A DNA stretch of 64,000 nucleotides. Origin: Aulostomus chinensis. Its lineage: Eukaryota; Chordata; Actinopteri; Syngnathiformes; Aulostomidae. The stretch spans positions 15,062,601 through 15,126,600 of the forward strand of contig JBBMOA010000004.1 in assembly GCA_037954235.1 (NCBI GenBank). The letters are read 5' to 3'. Below the pieces are notes generated by a model. The model was not told the DNA's origin. It did not search any database and saw nothing but the letters and a program-made list of their open reading frames with translations. Every line of letters starts with the position of its first letter. The first letter of the stretch is position 1. The position numbers were made by a program, and so were the translations under genes. Shown here piece by piece: positions 63,001 through 64,000 of this stretch.

Positions 63001-63065
63001 ATATATATTTCCAATTTGACATATATTTATATATATTTATTTATTCATATATATATATATATTTT
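63001..63065. repeat. AT-rich microsatellite in the probable pclo 3'UTR
   Basis: (TA)n with TTTAT interruptions; contains two minus-strand AATAAA hexamers. Confidence 0.9.
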
Positions 63066-63701
63066 AAATCCTTTCACAAACATCATAATTTGACTCACTT
63101 TACACGTAAGGAGAGGAAAAAAATAAAGTGGATGCTTTTGTTAATAAACTGGGAAAAAACAAACACGCCTTGAACTTGAACAGGAATGCTAGGTAGTGTG
63201 TTAGAAAATATACTATACTTCCGAGGACAAATTCTCATTGATTTTGAGGAGACGGATGATAAATCTCTACGCTGATATCGTAATAGAAAAATAAATACCA
63301 TGTCTTCAATCTCTCATTGACAAAATGCTTTGCGAATCAATAAAACTCTGCCGATCACCCTAACTTAATGAGGACAGTTGGTGTAAAATCATCTTGGGTG
63401 GATAACTAAATAAATAAGTGAAGAACGCGTGTCCGTTCCCTGTTTCTATTCTGTGAGAATGAACGAGTGCAAGTTGTAAATCATCGTATGTGCGTGCGTG
63501 TGTGTTGATTCAGTGCTTGACCTTTAACCTCCTCAGCTACTCTGTACATCCTGTAAACATGTGTTCAATTCCTGTAAACACACAACTACATCCTCCGCTA
63601 ACCCCACCCCACCCACCACCAACCCCCTCCCCGCCTCTGAGAATCCGACACCATCCCCCGCAGGTTTAGTCTCCATAGTTTTGTTTTGTTTTTTTTGTTT
63701 T

Positions 63702-63845
63702 TTACGAGTGGATCTGAGCGGTGCTGGCGAGCAGCTTGTGCCAGCTCACCACGCGCTTGCGCAGGTCGACCTTGTCCAGCCACACGTAGGCCTCCCCGAT
63801 CAGGGTCTTCTTCACAAACTTCCCTCCGTTGGACACCAGGAAAAG
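63702..63845 (-). CDS. pclo: pclo (piccolo) terminal coding exon, end of a C2 domain
   Basis: The exon is 144 nt, 47 codons plus TAA, phase 0, reading LFLVSNGGKFVKKTLIGEAY, then VWLDKVDLRK, then RVVSWHKLLASTAQIHS. The acceptor is CCCTGGCAG|CTTTTCC. The pattern GEAxVWLDKVDL...SWHKLL is the last two beta strands of a C2 domain of the RIM/piccolo type, where an L(D)xxDL stretch is followed by a W(H/Y)KLL end. I name it piccolo, a giant presynaptic cytomatrix protein with C-terminal PDZ and C2A/C2B domains, mainly because pclo is the same-strand upstream neighbour of CACNA2D1 in human. GC-rich third positions contrast with the AT-rich DNA around it, as expected of a real exon. A RIM-family gene is the alternative. 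The upstream exons lie beyond 64000. Confidence 0.75.
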   Translation of the reverse strand, partial: LFLVSNGGKFVKKTLIGEAYVWLDKVDLRKRVVSWHKLLASTAQIHS

Positions 63846-64000
63846 CTGCCAGGGGAGGAATTGAACCACACAATAAGTTGGGCTGCGCAATTAAAATTGA
63901 TAAATTGCACAACGTATTGATGAAAAAAGTCATATCTTGACTCGGGACGAACACGGAGGAGCCTAGAATGCATGAAAGTACTGGAGGTTGGAACCGATTA
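63846..64000 (-). other. Last pclo intron (partial)
   Basis: Sequence upstream of the AG acceptor of the terminal exon. No further coding exon is visible before the window ends. Confidence 0.6.

Larger units (their letters stand above)
60990..63701 (-). other. pclo: Probable pclo 3'UTR
   Basis: AT-rich, repeat-poor DNA follows the pclo stop codon. It holds many short A/T runs, AUUUA-like words and minus-strand AATAAA hexamers (61094-61099, 61284-61289, 63036-63045). It also includes a poly(G)/poly(C) block (62610-62658), an AT microsatellite (63001-63065) and two GT microsatellites (61618-61736). The lower limit is a guess set by the last strong AATAAA near 61.1 kb; the true cleavage site is unknown. 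Confidence 0.45.

Noticed and set aside
1..64000. CRISPR arrays, bacterial operons, rRNA genes, complete tRNA genes
   Set aside because: Repeats here are microsatellites and transposon pieces; the tRNA-like boxes at 34.5 and 24.4 kb belong to SINEs.

Overview
The window is vertebrate nuclear DNA, most likely from a teleost fish. It has widely spaced short exons with consensus splice sites, very many long (CA)n/(GT)n and homopolymer tracts, and fish-type SINE/L2 tails and MITE-like repeats. I see no bacterial, phage, plasmid or CRISPR content. Almost every open frame longer than 60 codons is chance or microsatellite reading. The real coding sequence totals only about 640 bases in seven short exons, all on the minus strand.

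Layout, following transcription from high to low coordinates. (1) 63702-63845 is the terminal coding exon of a C2-domain protein, best read as piccolo (pclo), followed by a long AT-rich probable 3'UTR down to about 61.0 kb. (2) About 61.0-51.9 kb is intergenic, with an L2-type tail, a degenerate tandem array and candidate CTCF and nuclear-receptor sites. (3) 51.86-51.42 kb is a CpG-rich probable promoter/5'UTR, followed by the first six coding exons of a voltage-gated calcium channel alpha2delta subunit, best matched to cacna2d1: exon 1 (51339-51418), exon 2 (32645-32726), exon 3 (28769-28885), exon 4 (13304-13363), exon 5 (10694-10729) and exon 6 (9901-10024). Together they encode 166 residues: signal peptide plus the N-terminal part of alpha2, ending at HIPTDIYEG just before the Cache/VWA region. 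The rest of the gene lies beyond position 1; bases 1-9900 are the incomplete intron 6.

The exons join in compatible phases (2, 0, 0, 0, 0, then 1). The order pclo then cacna2d1, both on the same strand, is the order I know from human chromosome 7q21, which supports both names. Both proteins act at presynaptic active zones: piccolo is a scaffold and alpha2delta-1 traffics and anchors presynaptic Ca2+ channels.

The introns and intergenic DNA hold microsatellites, at least four elements with a shared L2/SINE-type tail, two copies of a repeat family carrying DR1 nuclear-receptor motifs, an imperfect 450-bp palindrome with an integrase-like remnant, a roughly 185-bp tandem repeat beside exon 2, and three exact CTCF core motifs. 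I did not find a wholly new biological system; the points worth checking are regulatory and repeat-derived.
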